DNA of 14,320 nt. It comes from an uncultured Pseudoclavibacter sp. (GTDB taxonomy: Bacteria > Actinomycetota > Actinomycetes > Actinomycetales > Microbacteriaceae). The stretch is from NCBI GenBank assembly GCA_946221025.1, contig CAMIMS010000047.1, positions 1 through 14,320 on the forward strand. The letters are read 5' to 3'. Made by a program: the position numbers and the translations under genes. Of the stretch, positions 13,824-14,320 are shown in pieces. A model generated the notes under the pieces. That model was not told where the DNA came from. It was given only the letters and a program-made list of their open reading frames with translations, and did no database searches. Every line of letters starts with the position of its first letter. Position 1 is the first letter of the stretch.

Positions 13824-14320
13824 ATGCCACAGACCGTTCGTGGAGTCGTGAGCCGAGCCAAAGGCGAGCCGGTCACGCTCGAATCCATTGTCATTCCCGA
13901 TCCAGGCCCGGGTGAAGCCGTCGTCGCCATTGAGGCGTGCGGCGTGTGCCACACCGACCTGCACTACCGCGAAGGCGGCATTACCGACGACTATCCGTTC
14001 CTACTCGGGCACGAAGCCGCCGGTACGGTTGAAGCCGTGGGCGAAGGCGTGACCGATATCGAGCCGGGTGACTTCGTCGTTCTCAACTGGCGCGCGATCT
14101 GCGGTATCTGCCGTGCCTGTAAGCGAGGCGAGCCCTGGTACTGCTTCGACACCCACAACGCCGCCCAAAAGATGACGCTCGAAGACGGCACCGAGCTCAC
14201 CGCGGCGCTTGGCATCGGCGCGTTCTGCGAGAAGACGCTCGTTGCGGCGGGCCAGTGCACGAAGGTGCGTCGCACCGACCCCGCGGTTGCGGGACTGCTT
14301 GGATGCGGTGTCATGGCGGG
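13824..14320 (+). CDS. mscR: S-(hydroxymethyl)mycothiol dehydrogenase, N-terminal part (runs off the right edge)
   Basis: This zinc-dependent, NAD-linked alcohol dehydrogenase oxidises the mycothiol adduct of formaldehyde, and in some species reduces S-nitrosomycothiol. It thereby detoxifies formaldehyde and NO in the cytoplasm. About 165 codons of an expected 360 or so are present. The catalytic zinc ligands are Cys42 in ACGVCHTD and His63-Glu64 in LGHEAAG. The four structural zinc cysteines are Cys93, Cys96, Cys99 and Cys107. QKMTLEDGTELTAALGIGAF (115-134) is characteristic of the mycothiol-dependent branch (compare mycobacterial AdhE2/MscR), from memory. The NAD-binding domain starts at LLGCGVMAG at the window edge. 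The ATG has an excellent Shine-Dalgarno. The alternative is another class III-like alcohol dehydrogenase, less likely given this wording. Confidence 0.93.
   Translation, partial: MPQTVRGVVSRAKGEPVTLESIVIPDPGPGEAVVAIEACGVCHTDLHYREGGITDDYPFLLGHEAAGTVEAVGEGVTDIEPGDFVVLNWRAICGICRACKRGEPWYCFDTHNAAQKMTLEDGTELTAALGIGAFCEKTLVAAGQCTKVRRTDPAVAGLLGCGVMA

Overview
The window reads as a high-GC actinobacterial chromosome, most likely Microbacteriaceae or a close relative. Three things support this: the nearly full gene S-(hydroxymethyl)mycothiol dehydrogenase at the right edge (mycothiol is the actinobacterial thiol), the infC-rpmI-rplT-rRNA methyltransferase ... pheST-arg gene order known from actinomycetes, and strong G/C preference at third codon positions. 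It is a core housekeeping region. I see no insertion sequence, integrase, phage gene, CRISPR array, tRNA or rRNA gene, and no gene-free stretch over 300 bases.

Layout. From about 13.3 kb down to base 1 every gene is on the minus strand, so the order of transcription is right to left. First comes infC-rpmI-rplT (IF3, L35, L20), with a long structured leader and a strong terminator at 11769-11804. A SpoU/TrmH-type RNA methyltransferase follows. Next is a complete polar amino acid ABC importer in the order ATPase, lipoprotein, permease, permease, the same order as the Corynebacterium gluABCD glutamate system. Then pheS-pheT with overlapping stop and start, then argC-argJ-argB, then a truncated argF at the left edge. 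On the plus strand, divergent from infC, are a DUF1844 protein and the truncated mscR gene.

How the genes work together. infC, rpmI, rplT, the methyltransferase and pheST serve translation. The importer probably supplies glutamate or a similar amino acid. argC, argJ, argB and argF use glutamate and glutamate-derived intermediates to make ornithine and citrulline. argD, the acetylornithine aminotransferase usually found between argB and argF, is absent: the gap is only 70 bp.

Most interesting signals. None of these is an exotic system; they are RNA-level features between ordinary genes. (1) The infC leader of about 230 nt holds several hairpins and a G-tract, with a 24-bp dyad exactly at the predicted 5' end. 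(2) infC has a non-canonical AUC start fixed by a perfect Shine-Dalgarno. (3) Strong hairpins lie between gluB and gluC and between pheT and argC. (4) gluA may be leaderless. All RNA structures were paired by eye, without energy calculation or comparative data.
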